The notes below the pieces were generated by a model, which was given only the letters and a program-made list of their open reading frames with translations, had not been told where the DNA came from and did no database searches. This document shows, piece by piece, positions 1 through 9,332 of a DNA stretch of 64,000 bases; the stretch's first letter is position 1; every line of letters begins with the position of its first letter. Position numbers and translations under genes: made by a program. The stretch comes from Gordonia otitidis NBRC 100426 (lineage in GTDB: Bacteria > Actinomycetota > Actinomycetes > Mycobacteriales > Mycobacteriaceae), in contig NZ_BAFB01000239.1 of the NCBI RefSeq assembly GCF_000248075.1, positions 1 to 64,000 of the forward strand, read 5' to 3'.

Positions 1-1
1 C

Positions 2-184
2 GGTCTGCAGGGCACGTTCTCCCTGTGGCGGGACTCGCGTGCGCTCACCGACTTCGCCTACCGCTCGCCGGCTCACGCGACGGCGATACGACAGACCCGA
101 CCCCAACGGTGGTACGCCGAGGATCTCTTCGCACGGTTCGCAGTCCTCGACGTCGACGGAACCTACGCCGAGGTCGAGCCGTGA
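2..184 (+). CDS. Spheroidene monooxygenase-like protein (CrtA family), 3' end only
   Basis: This is the open frame from the window edge to the TGA at 182-184; its start lies outside the window. The 60 visible residues contain GTFSLWRD, a FAYRS..HA segment and WYAEDLFARF, which I recognise as the C-terminal part of the CrtA/spheroidene monooxygenase-like family. In purple bacteria that enzyme adds a 2-keto group to acyclic carotenoids. The stop overlaps the GTG of the next gene (GTGA at 181-184), so the two are probably one operon. The location beside CruF- and CrtI-type genes supports a carotenoid tailoring role. The real substrate in this organism is inferred. No start, RBS or N-terminal domain can be judged. 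Confidence 0.6.
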   Translation, partial: GLQGTFSLWRDSRALTDFAYRSPAHATAIRQTRPQRWYAEDLFARFAVLDVDGTYAEVEP

Positions 185-978
185 CCTCGCGGCTCGCATG
201 GCTGCTGCTCGCAGCGACGATCCTCGTCCAGATCTGCTTCCCGTTGACGTCCGGAGGCACCCCGGCGCTGACCACCGCCTCCGTGCTGCTGTTCGCCGCG
301 GCAATGCTCGTCGACGCCGCCAGCACGCACGGCGTGGCGGCCGCACTCGTGCTGCTGGTGGTCGCCGGGGGTGGTGGGCTGCTGGCCGAGACCATCGGCG
401 TGCACACCGGCGTTCCGTTCGGACGTTACGACTACACCGGCACCCTCGGGTTCGAGATCGCGGGTGTTCCGATCCTCGTACCCCTCGCGTGGATCATGAT
501 GGCCTGGCCCGCATGGAACGTCGCCCGACGCCTCGTCGGGCGGTACGGGCGTCTGGCAACGATCGTCGTCGGCGCATGGGCGCTGACCGCGTGGGACGTC
601 TTTCTCGATCCACAGATGGTCGACGCAGGGCACTGGCGCTGGGAGGCGACGACACCGGCGCTGCCGGGGGTCGAGGGCATCCCGCTCAGCAACTTCGGCG
701 GCTGGCTGCTGGTGTCGCTGCTGATGATGGCGGTGCTCGACGCGGCATTCGGCCGCGACCCGCGGGCGTCGACGCTCCGGATCGACGCGGTGCCCGTCAC
801 CGCGTATCTGTGGACCTACTTCTCGTCGGTCATCGCCCACGCCGTGTTCTTCGGCCGTCCACCTGTCGCGGTGACCGGCGCGGTACTCATGGGGGTGATC
901 GCCATTCCGTTGGCGGTGTCGGTGGCATGTGAGATCCGAGCGACGCGAACAGGGAGGCACAGTGTCCACGCCGGGTGA
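181..978 (+). CDS. cruF: CruF-type carotenoid 1',2'-hydratase (membrane protein)
   Basis: A 265-residue, strongly hydrophobic protein with about seven membrane segments. Family features are the ETIGVHTGVPFGRY stretch around residue 82, the WDVFLDPQM stretch near residue 137, and a GHWRW segment. These identify the carotenoid biosynthesis protein family (DUF422/CruF), whose members add water to the terminal 1',2' double bond of acyclic carotenoid ends before glycosylation. I start it at GTG 181, which overlaps the previous stop by 4 bp; an ATG-led extension back to base 25 would run through the preceding gene in another frame and is unlikely. The next gene begins 17 bp before this stop, so translation is probably coupled. 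The family call is firm; the exact substrate is inferred. Confidence 0.8.
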   Translation: MTSRLAWLLLAATILVQICFPLTSGGTPALTTASVLLFAAAMLVDAASTHGVAAALVLLVVAGGGGLLAETIGVHTGVPFGRYDYTGTLGFEIAGVPILVPLAWIMMAWPAWNVARRLVGRYGRLATIVVGAWALTAWDVFLDPQMVDAGHWRWEATTPALPGVEGIPLSNFGGWLLVSLLMMAVLDAAFGRDPRASTLRIDAVPVTAYLWTYFSSVIAHAVFFGRPPVAVTGAVLMGVIAIPLAVSVACEIRATRTGRHSVHAG

Positions 979-2172
979 GAGGCGCGTGCGGCTGTGGCGC
1001 GGTGTCGTGCGCATCGGAACGTCCCTCGCGCTCGGCTGCCTGGTCCTGACGCTCGACAACGCACGACGCATCCGCGTTCCCGACAATCGGCACCGACCCG
1101 CCGCAGAGCCGTTATGGGTGTTGCTGCCCGTCCGCGACGAGGCTGCCGACGTCGCCGGATGTGTTCAGTCCCTGCAAGCGGCGACGGCTCGCTGGCCGGG
1201 GCCGGCACACATCGTGGTCCTCGACGACGAATCGACCGATGCGACGCCGGACATCCTGGACGACATCGTCTCGGGCGACGACACCGTCACGGTGCTGTCC
1301 GGGGCACCGCGTCCGGACGGCTGGCTCGGAAAGCCCTGGGCCTGTGCGCAGTTGGGCGAATTCACCAGAGTCGCCGCGGGTGACTCGACCGGCGAGGGAG
1401 TCCTCGTCTTCGTCGACGCCGACGTGCGCCTGCACCCCGACGCGCTGACCGCGACGGTGGCCACCATGCGACAGGCGGGTCTCGACCTGTTCTGCCCCTA
1501 CCCACGCGAAGACGTCTGCGGGATCGGCGAGCGACTCGTCCAGCCGCTGCTGCAGTGGTCATGGATGAGCACGCTGCCGCTCGGAATCGCCGAGCGATCG
1601 GCACGGCCGAGTCTTTCCGCCGCGAACGGGCAGTTCCTGGCAGTCGACGCGACGATGTATCTGCGGGCGGGTGGGCACAGTGCGGTGCGCTCCGAGGTGC
1701 TCGAGGACATCGCCTTGCTCCGCGCGGTCAAGGCAGCGGGAGGTCATGGGGTGGTCGGCGAGGGCAGCTCGGTGGCCACGTGCCGGAAGGTCATGGGGTG
1801 GTCGGCGAGGGCAGCTCGGTGGCCACGTGCCGGATGTACGACGGGTGGCGCGAGGTGCGAGCCGGGTATCGGAAGTCGTTGTGGGCGGCGTTCGGTTCCC
1901 CTGCCGGGGCCGTCGTGGTGATGACGATGATGATCGTGTCGTACGTCGTGCCTGCCGTCGCGGCGATCGGCGGATCACGGACCGGGCTCGTGGGTTATCT
2001 CGCGGGCGTCGCGTCACGGGTGGTCACCGCGCGGCGCACCGGCGGACGGGCATGGCCCGACCCGCTGGCTCACCCGGCGTCGGTGCTCACACTCGCCGTG
2101 CTGACCGCCGACTCGATCGGCGCTCGCAGTCGCGGAGAACTGCGCTGGAAGGGGAGACCGGTGCACGCATGA
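962..2172 (+). pseudogene. CruG-like family 2 glycosyltransferase, frameshifted by a 47-bp tandem duplication
   Basis: The 5' part (from GTG 962, RBS GGGAGG just upstream) encodes a GT2 glycosyltransferase: the nucleotide-sugar region has VLLPVRDEAADV and VVLDDESTDAT, and a DVRLHPDAL segment holds the metal-binding DAD. After residues reading VKAAGGHGVVGEGSS the frame is lost: bases 1741-1787 are repeated exactly at 1788-1834, and 47 is not a multiple of three. Removing one copy joins the first frame to the downstream frame (CRMYDGWREVRAGYRKS, then hydrophobic segments and a stop at 2172), giving one intact protein of about 387 residues. The unrepaired frame stops at about 1921. CruG-type enzymes glycosylate hydroxylated carotenoids; the position between cruF and the desaturase fits. 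The next gene overlaps by 4 bp (ATGA). Either a real mutation or an assembly error is possible. Confidence 0.8.
1741..1834. repeat. Perfect 47-bp tandem duplication inside the glycosyltransferase gene
   Basis: Bases 1741-1787 and 1788-1834 are identical and directly adjacent. The unit length is 47, so each gain or loss of a copy shifts the reading frame by two. With one copy the gene reads through; with two it ends early. Such adjacent repeats can expand or collapse by replication slippage. Confidence 0.95.
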
Positions 2173-3653
2173 GTCGGATCATCGTGATCGGGGCCGGTGT
2201 GGGCGGACTCGCCGCCGCCATCCGCCTGTGTGCGGCTGGGCACGACGTCACCGTGCTCGAACAGTCCGACGATGTCGGCGGCAAACTCGGCGTGATCGAG
2301 CACGACGGCTTCGTCTTCGACACCGGACCGTCGTTGGTGACGCTCCCGCACATCCTCGAGGAACTCTTTGCCGACACCGGAGCGCCGCTGAGCGATTCCC
2401 TGACACTGCAACGGCTTTCGACGGCGGCGCGCTACCGCTTTCCCGACGGGACGACACTCGACATGCCCGGCGAGATGTCACAGATCCCCGCCGCGCTCGA
2501 CGACGCACTCGGTGACGGACGGGGAGCCCAATGGGAGGCGTTCCTGCACCGTGCCGAACAGATCTGGAACGCGACTCACGGGCCGTTTCTCGAGTCACCG
2601 ATCACGCTGCGCGACATGGCTTCCGGCGCGCTTGATCTCCGCGATCTCGTCACGGTGGCGCCCTGGCGCACACTACGCGGACTCGGCGACCACTATCTGC
2701 ACGATCCGCGACTGCGCATGCTGCTCGACCGCTACGCCACGTACACCGGATCGGATCCACGCCGCGCACCTGCCGCACTCGCGAGCGTCCCGTACGCCGA
2801 GCAACGCTGGGGATCGTGGTACGTGAGCGGGGGGCTCGGCGTCATCGCGAGGGCGCTGCGCGACAGGGTGGTCGACCTCGGCGGCACCATCGAACTCGGC
2901 GTCGAGGTGACGGCACTGACCACCAGTTCCGGTCGCGTCGACGGAGTCCGCACGAGCGACGGCGCACGCCACAACGCCGACCTCGTCGTCGCGAACGCCG
3001 ATGCCGCACAGGTCTATTCGTCACTCATCGCCACTCGTCCGGCACGGCACACCGCGCGCCGACTTCGCAAGGTCACCCCGTCGTTCTCCGGCTTCGTCCT
3101 GTTGCTGGCACTCGACGATGCACCCGACCAACCCCACCATCAGATCCTGTTCGCCGACGACTACGACGACGAGTTCGATTCGGTGTTCGGTCGCGGCGGG
3201 CCACCGCGGCCCGTACCGAACCCGACGATCTACGTCTCGGCGGCCGATGATCCCGCGGTGAGTCCCGGACCCCGCACCGCGGCCTGGTTCGTGCTCGTCA
3301 ACGCACCCCGCCACGACCCCGTCGGTGGAACCGATTGGGATGCAGAAGGAGTGGCAGGCGACTACGCCGACAGAATCGTGGGACTCATGGCCGAACGCGG
3401 TCTCGACATCCGAGATCGGATTCGACACCGAATCCTCGTCACTCCCGCCGACCTGGAGCGACGCACACTGACACCGGGCGGGTCGATCTACGGGTCGTCG
3501 TCGAACGGCGTACGTGCCGCTTTCCTACGACCCGCCAATGCATCAGGTGTTCCCGGCCTCTACCTGGTCGGCGGGTCGGCGCATCCCGGTGGCGGGCTTC
3601 CCCTGGTGTTGCTGTCGGCGAACATCGTTGCGCGACTGATCGGCCCGGCGTGA
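2169..3653 (+). CDS. CrtI/CrtD-family carotenoid desaturase (FAD-dependent)
   Basis: A 494-residue phytoene-desaturase-superfamily flavoprotein. The N-terminal dinucleotide-binding motif GAGVGGLAAA (residues 8-17) is followed by the typical FDTGPSLVTLP segment; the C-terminus has the family signature GLYLVGGSAHPGGGLP. It is a second desaturase beside the crtI on the opposite strand. Its position after CruF and a carotenoid glycosyltransferase suggests a CrtD-type C-3',4' desaturase acting on hydroxylated end groups; CrtO- or CrtN-like activities cannot be excluded by eye. The start ATG overlaps the preceding stop (ATGA, 2169-2172), so it depends on the same transcript as the frameshifted gene upstream, and the early stop there could reduce its translation. 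The gene ends 10 bp before the convergent crtI stop. Confidence 0.75.
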   Translation: MSRIIVIGAGVGGLAAAIRLCAAGHDVTVLEQSDDVGGKLGVIEHDGFVFDTGPSLVTLPHILEELFADTGAPLSDSLTLQRLSTAARYRFPDGTTLDMPGEMSQIPAALDDALGDGRGAQWEAFLHRAEQIWNATHGPFLESPITLRDMASGALDLRDLVTVAPWRTLRGLGDHYLHDPRLRMLLDRYATYTGSDPRRAPAALASVPYAEQRWGSWYVSGGLGVIARALRDRVVDLGGTIELGVEVTALTTSSGRVDGVRTSDGARHNADLVVANADAAQVYSSLIATRPARHTARRLRKVTPSFSGFVLLLALDDAPDQPHHQILFADDYDDEFDSVFGRGGPPRPVPNPTIYVSAADDPAVSPGPRTAAWFVLVNAPRHDPVGGTDWDAEGVAGDYADRIVGLMAERGLDIRDRIRHRILVTPADLERRTLTPGGSIYGSSSNGVRAAFLRPANASGVPGLYLVGGSAHPGGGLPLVLLSANIVARLIGPA

Positions 3654-3663
3654 ACGCCCGGAG

Positions 3664-5265
3664 TCAGACCGGCGAGGGTCCCGGCGAGTGGTCGCCGCGC
3701 AGGCGCTTGCGGATGAGTTCGGCGCTGATCAGACACATCGGCAAACCGATGCCCGGGCGTGTGGTGCCTCCTGCGTAGTAGAGACCGCCGACCTTCGCCG
3801 AACGATTGTTGGCTCGCAGAAATGCGCTCTGCCACAGAGTATGAGCCGGACCGAGTGCACCACCCGACCACGAGTTGAGATCGGCGGAGAAGTCACCCGG
3901 ACCGGTAGTACGTCGCACGACGACCCGTTCCGCGAGATCGTCGATCCCTGCCCAGGAACTCACGAGTTCGATGGCGCGATCGGCTATCTGCTCGATGACC
4001 GGATCACCCGCGCCGTCCACTCCACCGCGTCCGAGTTCCGGGTCGGCAGGTACGGGGATCAGCATGAACAGATTCTCGTGGCCGTCCGGCGCCACCGACT
4101 CGTCGGTTCTCGACGGTGTGCACACGTACAGCGACGCCGGGTCGGGTACCGCCGTCGGAGTCTCGAAGATGTCGTCGAAGTTGGTGGCCCAGTCAGCCGT
4201 GAAGAACAGTGAATGGTGTTGCAACTGCGGTAGTCGTCCACGTACGCCGAGGAAGACCAGGACGGCCCCGGGGCCGGAGATACGCCGGTCCCACCACCGC
4301 TGTGGGAAGGTCTGCAGTGCCCTCGGCAGGAGGCGCGTCTCGACGTGGTGCAGGTCGGCGGCCCCGATCACGATGTCGGCGTCGACAGTCCGCTCGACCG
4401 AGTCGTCGCCACGAATACGTAGACCGGCGACGTCGGCGCGGCGTCGAGACAACCGTCGGCGTAGTCGACCTTCGGAGGGTTCCGTTGGGCGCGTGAGGAT
4501 CTCGGTCACCGTCGTGCCGGGGTGCAGCCTGGCGCACTTCTCCTGCGCGACTGAGGCAAGGGATTCTACGAATCGGGTGAATCCCCCGTCGGGGTAGCGC
4601 ACTCCCTCGTCGAGGTCGAGCCAGCTCATCAGGTGATACATCGCGGGCGCTCGCTCCGGCGACGATGCGAGGAACACGGCGGGGTAGCCGAGGATCTGCC
4701 TGAGCCTGCGGTCGGAGAACCGCCGCGAGATGAACGTGTCGAGACTGGTGCCGAGTAACTGCACGAGCGTCTTCGCGTGGCGTAGGACCTCGGGATCGAC
4801 GAAGGCGCGCGGGGTGTCGAAGTTGGTGTACAGGAAGCGTCGGACAGCGATGTCGTACGCGTGTCGTGCCGACGCCAGATACTCGGAGAGCTCGTGCCCT
4901 GCACCGGTTTCCATCTTCTCGAACAGCTCGACCGAACGTTGCTCGTCACTGTGCACGTCGACCGGATCGGCATGTCCCTCGAAGAACACCCGATAACCGG
5001 GATCGAGTCGGAGTAACTCGAGCTGTTCGGAGGTCGAGGTACCCAGCAGCTCGTAGAAGTGGTCGAAGACCTCGGGCATGAGCCACCACGACGGCCCGGT
5101 GTCGAACCGGAAGCCCTCGGCCTCCCAGGAACCCGCGCGCCCCCCGACCTGCGGGCGTTGCTCGTAGACGTCGACGTCGTATCCGTCGTCGGCGAGCAGA
5201 GCCGCGGTCGCGAGCCCCGCCACCCCTCCGCCGATGATCGCGACGCGCGTGGCCGTGGCGCTCAC
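3664..5265 (-). CDS. crtI: Phytoene desaturase CrtI
   Basis: A 533-residue FAD-dependent desaturase. The N-terminus has the Rossmann motif GGGVAGLATAALLADDG and an acidic VYE end of the second strand, followed by FDTGPSWWLMPEVFDHF; the C-terminus carries YYAGGTTRPGIGLPMCL, the classic CrtI carotenoid-binding signature. It converts phytoene to neurosporene or lycopene at the membrane. The start codon is GTG at 5265, overlapping the crtB stop (GTGA), so crtB and crtI are translationally coupled. This is the ordinary upstream carotenoid step that supplies the tailoring enzymes on the other strand. Identification is firm; the number of desaturation steps is not visible. Confidence 0.9.
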   Translation of the reverse strand: MSATATRVAIIGGGVAGLATAALLADDGYDVDVYEQRPQVGGRAGSWEAEGFRFDTGPSWWLMPEVFDHFYELLGTSTSEQLELLRLDPGYRVFFEGHADPVDVHSDEQRSVELFEKMETGAGHELSEYLASARHAYDIAVRRFLYTNFDTPRAFVDPEVLRHAKTLVQLLGTSLDTFISRRFSDRRLRQILGYPAVFLASSPERAPAMYHLMSWLDLDEGVRYPDGGFTRFVESLASVAQEKCARLHPGTTVTEILTRPTEPSEGRLRRRLSRRRADVAGLRIRGDDSVERTVDADIVIGAADLHHVETRLLPRALQTFPQRWWDRRISGPGAVLVFLGVRGRLPQLQHHSLFFTADWATNFDDIFETPTAVPDPASLYVCTPSRTDESVAPDGHENLFMLIPVPADPELGRGGVDGAGDPVIEQIADRAIELVSSWAGIDDLAERVVVRRTTGPGDFSADLNSWSGGALGPAHTLWQSAFLRANNRSAKVGGLYYAGGTTRPGIGLPMCLISAELIRKRLRGDHSPGPSPV

Positions 5266-6176
5266 GCGGACACCCCTTCCGAGACGGAGGCACGAGGCTG
5301 TCCGCGGCGCAGCACAGCGGTAGCCGCTATCCGGGTCTTGGTTGCGGTGGGCACCCGAACGCGATGTCGCGCAGCCATACTCGCCGGGGTTGCACGGAGT
5401 CTGGCATTGAGCTCTGCGAACAGATCGTGTGCGACGCAGACTGCGATGCGACTGCTTCGTGGCAGCTCACGGATCGTCGCCGCCGCAATCGCGAGATCGC
5501 CGTCGATCTCGTTTAGCCAGCGTGTCCACGCTACTGCCGACGGTTGGGTGGGATCGAGTCCGACGAGGTATCGGCGGCCGAGATCGCCGCTGTCGGTGCC
5601 GAAGTCGCGTAGGAAGTTGACCTTCTGAAACGCTGCCCCGAGATGCTGCGCACCCCTACTCAGTTCGTCGTAGCGCTGATCTGCTCGCGGCTCGTCGGCG
5701 ACGAAGGCACGTAGACACATCAGCCCGACCACCTCGGCGGAGCCGTAGATGTACTCCGCGAGAGTCTTCTCGTCGTGTGTCTGCAGAGTCAGGTCCATAC
5801 GCATCGACGAGAAGAACGGGGCGGTGAGTGAGGTGTCGACACCGACGCGACGTGCCGAGCGGGCAAACGCGTGAACGACGAGGTTGCTGCTCGAACCCGA
5901 CTCGAGAGCATCGTTGGTCTCGGACTCGAGGCGATCGAGCGCGACGTGCCGGTCATCGGTCCCCTGTCCCGGTCGGGGTGCGTCGACGATCTCGTCGGCC
6001 ACACGGACGAGAGCGTAGATGTTGCGGACGTGCGAGCGCACCGGCTCGCCGAGAAGGCGCGAAGCGAGCCCGAACGACGACGAGTACGAGTTGATCACCA
6101 GTGCGGCACTGGCGTCGGCGACCTCGTCGTAGCGGTCGTGCGGCGCATGCAGGTCGACGCGGGAACGTCGGCTCAT
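5262..6176 (-). CDS. crtB: Phytoene synthase CrtB
   Basis: A 304-residue squalene/phytoene synthase. It shows both aspartate-rich substrate motifs, ADEIVD in the first third and RDFGTDSGDLGRRY past the middle, plus the SSFGLASRLL segment near the start. It condenses two geranylgeranyl diphosphates to phytoene. I start it at ATG 6176, which overlaps the idi stop (ATGA at 6173-6176); the longer frame upstream is arginine-rich read-through of idi in another frame. Order idi-crtB-crtI with overlaps at both joins makes a compact operon. Confidence is high. Confidence 0.9.
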   Translation of the reverse strand: MSRRSRVDLHAPHDRYDEVADASAALVINSYSSSFGLASRLLGEPVRSHVRNIYALVRVADEIVDAPRPGQGTDDRHVALDRLESETNDALESGSSSNLVVHAFARSARRVGVDTSLTAPFFSSMRMDLTLQTHDEKTLAEYIYGSAEVVGLMCLRAFVADEPRADQRYDELSRGAQHLGAAFQKVNFLRDFGTDSGDLGRRYLVGLDPTQPSAVAWTRWLNEIDGDLAIAAATIRELPRSSRIAVCVAHDLFAELNARLRATPASMAARHRVRVPTATKTRIAATAVLRRGQPRASVSEGVSA

Positions 6177-6751
6177 CGGACGTCCTCGCGTGCTCGACCG
6201 TCGTACTCGACGCGCGTCGCCTCGTAGGCTCCCACGGCGGGCCCGAGTTCGGAGATCTGGTCGACGAACCACGGACTCAACATCCACGGTGTGCGCCGCG
6301 CGATCTCCCAGATGTCGTCGACCGGTGCCCATGTGTACTGCATCACCTCGTCGGGATTGGGGTCGACGTCGCCGACCGGGCGAGCCGCGAAGACCGGACA
6401 GACTTCGTTCTCGACGACCCCGCTCGCATCGACCGCCCGGTAGCGGAAGCCGGGGATGATCGGCCGTAGGTCGGCGACGTCGAGTCCGAGTTCGCGCTGT
6501 GAGTAGCGGGCGACCGCGGCTTCGACGCTCTCACCGGGACGTGGGTGCCCGCAGAACGAATTGGTCCACACCCCGGGCCACGTCTTCTTGCTCAACGCAC
6601 GACGGGTCATGAGGATGCGTCCGTGGTCGTCGACGAGATGACAGGAGAACGCGAAGTGCAGCGGGGTGTCCGGGCCGTGCACAGTGAGTCGGTCCGCGGT
6701 GCCGCGCGGACTGCCGTCGTCGTCGACGAGCACCACCAGGTCCTCGTCCAT
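6173..6751 (-). CDS. idi: Isopentenyl-diphosphate delta-isomerase, type I
   Basis: A 192-residue Nudix-fold isomerase that interconverts IPP and DMAPP, feeding carotenoid synthesis. The active-site cysteine sits in TNSFCGHPRPGE (C67) and the catalytic glutamate in VVENEVCPVF (E116); both match the E. coli Idi numbering when the ATG at 6751 is taken as residue 1, which is why I prefer it over the GTG four codons upstream. It is the first gene of the idi-crtB-crtI operon. The promoter should lie in the 6752-6915 divergent gap. Confidence 0.92.
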   Translation of the reverse strand: MDEDLVVLVDDDGSPRGTADRLTVHGPDTPLHFAFSCHLVDDHGRILMTRRALSKKTWPGVWTNSFCGHPRPGESVEAAVARYSQRELGLDVADLRPIIPGFRYRAVDASGVVENEVCPVFAARPVGDVDPNPDEVMQYTWAPVDDIWEIARRTPWMLSPWFVDQISELGPAVGAYEATRVEYDGRAREDVR

Positions 6752-6915
6752 CAAACCCCACACCTCTCGATTGTCCGGTGCGAAGACGGTTCGCGCCTCC
6801 GCAAGGGCTCACGCGCCGACCCCGCGCGAGGTCGGCGTGCTCTGTCACCAGGTCTTCGACGCCGCTACGCGTCCGGATGGGGAGCTCGCCCAGGTGCGCA
6901 CACTAGGCTGACCGG
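6752..6915. promoter_or_regulatory. Divergent promoter region between idi and the LLM oxidoreductase
   Basis: This 164-bp gap separates two divergently transcribed genes and must hold the start signals for the idi-crtB-crtI operon on one strand and the oxidoreductase on the other. I see no convincing -35/-10 pair or inverted repeat in it. Confidence 0.45.
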
Positions 6916-7773
6916 GTGCGCTTCGGTATCTGCATTCTCCCTGATCTGGACTGGCAGCACGCGCGGCCGCTGTGGCAGCGTGCCGAGCAGCTGGGCTTCG
7001 ACCATGCCTGGACCTACGACCACCTCGTGTGGGGCGGTCTCCCCGATTCCCGCTGGTTCTCGTGCATGCCGACCCTCACCGCGGCGGCAACGGTCACCAC
7101 CACGATCGAGCTCGGCGCGTTCGTCGTCTCGCCCAACTTCCGGCATCCGGTTGCCTTCTCACGCGAGGTCCAGACCCTCGTCGACATCTCCGACGGACGA
7201 TTCCTTCTCGGACTCGGAGCCGGTGGCACCCCGGACGACCGACTGCTCGGACAGCCCGAACTCACCGCCCGCCAGCGCGTCGACCGGCTGCAGGAGTTCA
7301 CCATGCTGCTCGACCGCACCCTGCGCGCCGACCACGTCGACGTCGTCGGCGAGTACTACACCGCCCGCGACATGCGTCTCGTCGGCGGATCGGTACGGGA
7401 GCGGGTACCGCTGCTGCTTGCGGGTAACGGACCGCGATCGGTGCGCTACGCCGCGCGTTTCGGCGACGGGTGGGTGACCACCGGCGACACCACTGCCGCC
7501 ACCACCGACGAGTGGTTCGCGGGCATCGCACGCAACTGCGAGATCCTCGACGCCGCACTCGCCGACCGATCAGATGGTGGCGACGTCGCCCGGTACCTGA
7601 GCATCGACTCCGGCCCCGCCCAGTCGCTGCAGAGCGTTGCGATGTTCGACGAGCTCACCGGTCGCGCGGCCGAGCTCGGTTTCACCGACGTGATCATCCA
7701 TTGGCCACGGCAGACACCGCCGCACGTCGCCTCCGAGGCCGTTCTCGAGGAGGTTGCCGCATCACGGCTGTGA
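6916..7773 (+). CDS. LLM-class (F420-type) flavin-dependent oxidoreductase
   Basis: A 285-residue luciferase-like monooxygenase fold protein beginning at GTG. It has the N-terminal FGICILPD strand, the [15 protein letters not shown] segment, the [11 protein letters not shown] motif and [24 protein letters not shown], typical of actinobacterial F420-dependent LLM oxidoreductases. The substrate is unknown. It is divergent from idi and followed 47 bp later by cinA, possibly co-transcribed. F420 rather than FMN use is inferred from the subfamily appearance. Confidence 0.75.
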   Translation: MRFGICILPDLDWQHARPLWQRAEQLGFDHAWTYDHLVWGGLPDSRWFSCMPTLTAAATVTTTIELGAFVVSPNFRHPVAFSREVQTLVDISDGRFLLGLGAGGTPDDRLLGQPELTARQRVDRLQEFTMLLDRTLRADHVDVVGEYYTARDMRLVGGSVRERVPLLLAGNGPRSVRYAARFGDGWVTTGDTTAATTDEWFAGIARNCEILDAALADRSDGGDVARYLSIDSGPAQSLQSVAMFDELTGRAAELGFTDVIIHWPRQTPPHVASEAVLEEVAASRL

Positions 7774-7819
7774 CCAGCACAGATGCCCCGACGGCGAGGG
7801 CGGCGATAGGCTTTGCACC

Positions 7820-9121
7820 GTGACGGTACGCGCGGGCATCGTGGTGACAGGGACCGAGGTCCTCACCGGACGGATCACCGATCGGAACGGCCCATGGGTC
7901 GCCGAACGGCTGTTCGCGCTCGGCGTCGACGTCGCACACATCACCGTCTGCGGCGACCGACCTGAAGACCTCGCCGCCGAGCTGCGCTTCCTGGCCGACG
8001 AGGGCGTGTCACTCATCGTGACCACCGGTGGACTCGGCCCGACCGCCGACGACCTCACTGTCGCGACCGTCGCGGAGTTCACCGGCCGGGCGCTCCACCT
8101 CGACGAGCCCTTGCGCGATCACATCGCCGAGATCATCCGACGCTGGCAGGGGCGCGGCGGCAGCGAGTCGGCGTCGGCGGCCACCGCGGCCGGCATCGAT
8201 AAGCAGGCCATGGTTCCCGAAGGTGCACAACCGATTCCACCGACAGGGACCGCGCCGGGAGTTGCCGTTCCGGCCGGTCAGGATCCCCGCGCACGACGCC
8301 GACTGCCGGCAATTCTCGTGCTGCCCGGCCCGCCACCGGAGTTGCAGATGATGTGGCCCGCCGCGATCAACGCACCGGCAATCGACGAGGCCATCGCCGA
8401 TCACCCCGACATGCGTCAGGACACGATCCGCATGTTCGGACTGCCCGAAGCGGATCTGGCGGCGGGGTTGCGCGCCGCACAGGACGAAATAGTCGGATTC
8501 GACGAACTCGAGATCACCACCTGCCTGCGACGCGGCGAGCTCGAGATCGTCACCCGCTACCCGGTCTCCGCCACCGACGACTACACGGCACTCTCCGACT
8601 TCCTCACCGGGCTGTATCCCACCGAGACCTTCTCCACCGACGGCACGACCATCGACGACCAGCTCGCGGATCTGTTGACCGGACGTCGAATCGCCACGGC
8701 CGAATCGTGCACCGGCGGAATGGTCGCCGCGCGGCTCACAGATCGCGCCGGTTCGTCGGCCTATGTCCAGGGCGGGGTGGTTTCGTATTCGAACGACGTG
8801 AAGATCAATTCGCTGGGTGTGCCCGCGTCGATGATCGACGAGCTGGGCGCGGTCAGCGAGCCGGTCGCCGCCGCGATGGCCGACGGCGTGATGGCTCGCC
8901 TGGGCGCCGACACAGCGATTTCCACCACCGGCATCGCAGGCCCGGGCGGCGAGACTCCCGGAAAACCTGTCGGCACAGTGTGTTTCGGTATCGGTATCGC
9001 CGGGTCGCCGACGCTGACCCGCACGCTGCACCTGCCCGGCGACCGCGCGGCGGTGCGTGAGCGCTCGACCACGATCGCGTTCCACCTACTCGCCGACGCC
9101 CTGCGCGCAGCGTCGAGCTGA
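7820..9121 (+). CDS. cinA: CinA family protein (MoaB-like domain plus nicotinamide-nucleotide amidohydrolase domain)
   Basis: A 433-residue two-domain protein starting at GTG 7820. Residues 1 to about 250 form the MoCF/MoaB-like domain: [19 protein letters not shown] and [12 protein letters not shown]. The C-terminal domain (from about 275) has [28 protein letters not shown] and [10 protein letters not shown], the CinA-C amidohydrolase that deamidates NMN in pyridine nucleotide recycling. An insert rich in Pro/Gly lies near residues 140-160. Family assignment is secure. Confidence 0.9.
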   Translation: MTVRAGIVVTGTEVLTGRITDRNGPWVAERLFALGVDVAHITVCGDRPEDLAAELRFLADEGVSLIVTTGGLGPTADDLTVATVAEFTGRALHLDEPLRDHIAEIIRRWQGRGGSESASAATAAGIDKQAMVPEGAQPIPPTGTAPGVAVPAGQDPRARRRLPAILVLPGPPPELQMMWPAAINAPAIDEAIADHPDMRQDTIRMFGLPEADLAAGLRAAQDEIVGFDELEITTCLRRGELEIVTRYPVSATDDYTALSDFLTGLYPTETFSTDGTTIDDQLADLLTGRRIATAESCTGGMVAARLTDRAGSSAYVQGGVVSYSNDVKINSLGVPASMIDELGAVSEPVAAAMADGVMARLGADTAISTTGIAGPGGETPGKPVGTVCFGIGIAGSPTLTRTLHLPGDRAAVRERSTTIAFHLLADALRAASS

Positions 9122-9332
9122 GTGCGGAAGGTCGGGGATGAGTAGCGCCGCGGCTGCGCGGAAAGTCGGGGAAGGGTGCAGCCCGAGATCCTTCCCCTGC
9201 TTTCGTGCTGATCCCTAGAAAAAACACGGGGAATAGCACACAACCCGGGGAAGAAACCCTTCCCCTACTTCCCGCCGACCCGCGCACCACTGTTCGACGC
9301 CGCGCACGGTCGCGCCGACGGGTTCCGGCCAG
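9122..9332. terminator. Convergent intergenic region with repeated CGGGGA hairpins
   Basis: Between the convergent cinA and PPOX genes are two stem-loops: GGGGAAGG at 9168-9175 pairs with CCTTCCCC at 9190-9197, and GGGGAAG at 9247-9253 pairs with CTTCCCC at 9259-9265. The unit CGGGGA recurs at 9133, 9167, 9227 and 9246. There is no strong T-run, so a terminator role is inferred from the position. No gene is seen here. Confidence 0.4.

Noticed and set aside
25-180. An N-terminal extension of the CruF gene to base 25
   Set aside because: It overlaps a better frame that matches CrtA-like sequence, and GTG 181 gives a normal 4-bp overlap.
163-1086. Large minus-strand frames under the carotenoid genes
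   Set aside because: Typical high-GC shadow frames: Arg/Pro/His-rich without motifs, opposite to clear genes.
1741-1834. A programmed ribosomal frameshift in the glycosyltransferase
   Set aside because: An exact tandem duplication explains the break fully; no slippery heptamer or pseudoknot is seen.
8009-9085. A 358-residue minus-strand gene under cinA
   Set aside because: A shadow frame of cinA; low-complexity G/R/D content and no family features.
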